Source: Trebouxia sp. TZW2008
Lineage: Eukaryota > Chlorophyta > Trebouxiophyceae > Trebouxiales > Trebouxiaceae
Reading direction: 5' to 3'
DNA length: 22,195 nucleotides
Assembly (NCBI GenBank): GCA_002118135.1
Contig: BDIU01000007.1
Coordinates: 1-22,195, forward strand
Below the pieces are notes generated by a model, which saw nothing but the letters and a program-made list of their open reading frames with translations, had not been told where the DNA came from and did no database searches. Position numbers and translations under genes: made by a program. Shown piece by piece: positions 20,228 to 22,195 of this stretch; positions within the stretch are counted from its first letter, which is position 1, and each line of letters opens with the position of its first letter.

Positions 20228-21540
20228 AAGATAATCCTTTTACCCCTATACCCCAAATCTTTTCCCGGATACTACCCCGCATCTTTTCGGGATACTCTCC
20301 CGAATCTTTTACTGGATACTCTCCCGAATCTTTTCCCGGATACTCTCCCGAATCTTTTCCCGGATACTACCCCGAAAAGATACTACCCCTATACCCCTAT
20401 ATCCCTTCGGGGTACGGGGTACCGGGAGAAGCTCTTCCGGGTACTAGACTTTACCCCGAAAAGATACTACCCCTATACCCCTATACCCCGAAGGGGTACC
20501 GGATACTACCCCGAAAAGATACTACCCCTATACCCCGAAGGGGTACCGGATACTACCCCGAAAAGATACTACCCCTATACCCCTATACCCCTATACCCCG
20601 GAGGGGTACCGGGTACCGGGAGAAGCTCTTCGTATCCCTTCGTACTAGACATTACCCTTATACCCCTTCGGGGTACGAGGAGACTTTCTTCGTATCCCTT
20701 CGAGAAGCTTCTCGTATCCCTTCGAGAAGCTCTTCGTATCCCTTCGAGAAGCTCTTCGTATCCCTTCGTACTAGACTTTACCCCGAAAAGATACTACCCC
20801 GAAGGGATACTACCCCTATACCCCTATACCCCTATACCCCGGAGGGGTACCGGGAGAAGCTCTTCCGGGTACCGGGAGAAGCTTTTCCGGGTACCGGGAG
20901 AAGCTTTTCGTATCCCTTCGTACTCGACTTTACCCCTATACCCCGAAGGGGTACTAGACTTTACCCCTATACCCCTATACCCCGGAGGGGTACCGGGAGA
21001 AGCTCTTCGTATCCCTTCGTATAGGGGTAGTATCTTTTCGGGGTAAAGTCTAATACGAAGGGATACGAAGAGCTTCGGTAAAAGCTTCGGCTTATCTTTT
21101 CGGGGTAGTATCCGGTACCCCTTCGGGGTATAGGGGTAGAGGGGTAAAGTCTAGTACCCCTTCGGGGTATAGGGGTAGTATCCCCTTTCCTTTTTACCCC
21201 CCGAAAAGATACGGGGTAGTATCCGGAATCCTTTACCGCCCGAAAGGATACGGGGTAGTATCCAGTAAAAGATTCGGGAGAGTACCCAGTAAAAGATTCG
21301 GGAGAGTATCCAGTAAAAGATTCGGGAGAGTATCCAGTAAAAGATTCGGGAGAGTATCCGGGAAAAGATTCGGGAGAGTATCCCTTCGGAATACATCTTT
21401 TTATCGGGTTTACAATGAGATTAGAGAATCTTTTTGTCTCCTTTAATCTCATTGTAAAAAGGGATACGTACGTTTTTTTATATCTTCCCGGGAGAATCTT
21501 TTCAGGGAAATTGGGAGAGAATGTTTTCAGGGAAAGCCTT
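20228..21540. repeat. Intergenic palindromic repeat block 5, inverted halves
   Basis: The left part (20228-21010) carries the C-rich orientation and the right part (21020-21400) the G-rich complement. At the outer ends lie tandem copies of the same unit of about 22-24 bases in opposite orientation: CGGATACTCTCCCGAATCTT to the left (about 20261-20350), AAAGATTCGGGAGAGTATCC to the right (about 21250-21380). The block can therefore fold as one large hairpin. The final part (21400-21540) contains TTTACAATGAGATTAGAGAA and CCCGGGAGAATCTTTTCAGG, members of the second repeat family. The long frames on both strands are repeat translations. Confidence 0.88.
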
Positions 21541-21728
21541 TCCCGGAAAAGACTGTACTGGAATACTTCATTCGCACTTTTTTTTACAAGAAAAAAACCA
21601 AAAAAAAACACGAAAAAAAATAACAAAAAGAAATACCAAAAAATAATAAAAAGATGGTAAAAAGAGGAGAGATTAAAAACAAGAAATAAAAGAACAAATA
21701 GAAAGAAAGGTGTAAACTATCAAAAGAT

Positions 21729-21800
21729 TGCCTGCTACTAGATTTGAACTAGTGACATTCCGCGTATGAGACGGACGCTCTACCACTGAGCTAAGCAGGC
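21729..21800 (-). tRNA. trnM-CAU: tRNA-Met (CAU), probably elongator
   Basis: On the minus strand a 72-nt cloverleaf: acceptor GCCTGCT with AGCAGGC fully paired, D arm GCTC-AGTGGTA-GAGC, anticodon loop CTCATAC (anticodon CAT), T arm ACTAG-TTCAAAT-CTAGT, discriminator A. The paired first base argues against initiator tRNA, which has an unpaired 1-72 position. A CAU tRNA with modified C reading isoleucine cannot be fully excluded from sequence alone. It is the only plausible gene I find on the minus strand in this window. Confidence 0.93.
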
Positions 21801-21816
21801 ATTTTAAATGTATAAC

Positions 21817-21863
21817 TTCTTCTACTATTTTTACTAAATATTCTAATAAAAATAGTAGAAGAA
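21817..21863. repeat. 17-bp stem inverted repeat beside trnM
   Basis: TTCTTCTACTATTTTTA and its exact complement TAAAAATAGTAGAAGAA with a 13-base loop, 16 bases beyond the 5' end of trnM. It may be a 3' stem for a gene outside the window to the right, or part of the trnM precursor. Confidence 0.75.
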
Positions 21864-22195
21864 AGCAATTTGTTTTGTAATTCTTCAATATAAAAGTTAT
21901 AAAACAAAAATCATTTAAACAAAAAGAAAGTCTTGTTTTATGTTTTACCTGGGGTTACTTTTTTTTTTACCTTCCCTTTACCCCGTATTTTTCTCCCCAG
22001 TACGTTGTTAGTACACCGAAAAGGTCCTAAAAGAGTTTAAAAATTTCTCCCTTACCCCAACCCCTTATTCTAAATAATCTTATTCTGAAACCTTACCCCT
22101 TGATAGAATTTATTTACTTTTAGTAGAAAAAAAGAAGTCGAGCTTTTTTTCCCTCCCTCTTTTAGAAAAGCACTCTTTTGCTTTCTTTTTTATTT
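21864..22195. other. AT-rich spacer, nothing identified
   Basis: AT-rich sequence with T-runs and a few short C-rich pieces (TACCTTCCCTTTACCCCGTA at about 21968). No open frame, RNA gene or clear promoter is visible; the window ends within it. Confidence 0.6.

Noticed and set aside
20212..21626. Long Tyr-Pro-rich frames on both strands (270 and 219 codons)
   Set aside because: They consist of repeat units such as YPYTPKGY and SPESFTGY that appear in every repeat block in the window. Their length comes from unit sizes that avoid stops.

Overview
The window looks like chloroplast DNA of a green alga (Chlorophyta). Every recognisable protein gene belongs to the photosynthetic machinery (psbD, psbC, petB, petD), two tRNA genes have plastid-type sequences, and the products read almost residue for residue like chlorophyte homologues. 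The spacers are very inflated and packed with palindromic repeats, as known from some chlamydomonadalean plastomes such as Volvox and Haematococcus. I cannot name the genus or firmly fix the class.

Layout: 1-3945 is repeat DNA with no credible gene. 4060-11921 is the psbD-psbC unit: D2 overlaps CP43 by 17 bp (GTG start) in the ancestral arrangement. psbC is split into three exons (5111-5960, 8709-8899, 11577-11921) by two large group II introns, each carrying a reverse transcriptase/maturase ORF. The joined exons give 461 residues, the same length as C. reinhardtii CP43, which supports the junctions. 11922-12490 holds a dense set of hairpins and short repeats, and 12362-13590 is a second repeat block. 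13706-14986 is petB followed by petD (cytochrome b6 and subunit IV). 15218-18510 is a third repeat block. 18511-19690 is an AT-rich island of different character with an orphan promoter and no recognised gene. trnN-GUU (19692-19763) follows, then another small repeat system, a fourth repeat block (20228-21540), and trnM-CAU on the minus strand (21729-21800). The last 300 bases show nothing I can name.

The genes serve the photosynthetic electron transport chain: D2 and CP43 of photosystem II, and the two cytochrome b-type subunits of the b6f complex. All protein genes are on the + strand.

The most interesting material is the interplay of the intergenic repeats with the group II introns. Repeat copies sit in frame inside both maturase ORFs, in intron domain I, and at the tip of domain VI of intron 2. 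A degenerate repeat appears to supply the stop codon that cuts the HNH endonuclease domain off the intron 1 protein. Both intron proteins have lost different catalytic features of the reverse transcriptase (YADD to YAEF plus a broken PQG motif in one, the motif A aspartate to serine in the other) while keeping a recognisable maturase domain X. This suggests two splicing factors that no longer support mobility.
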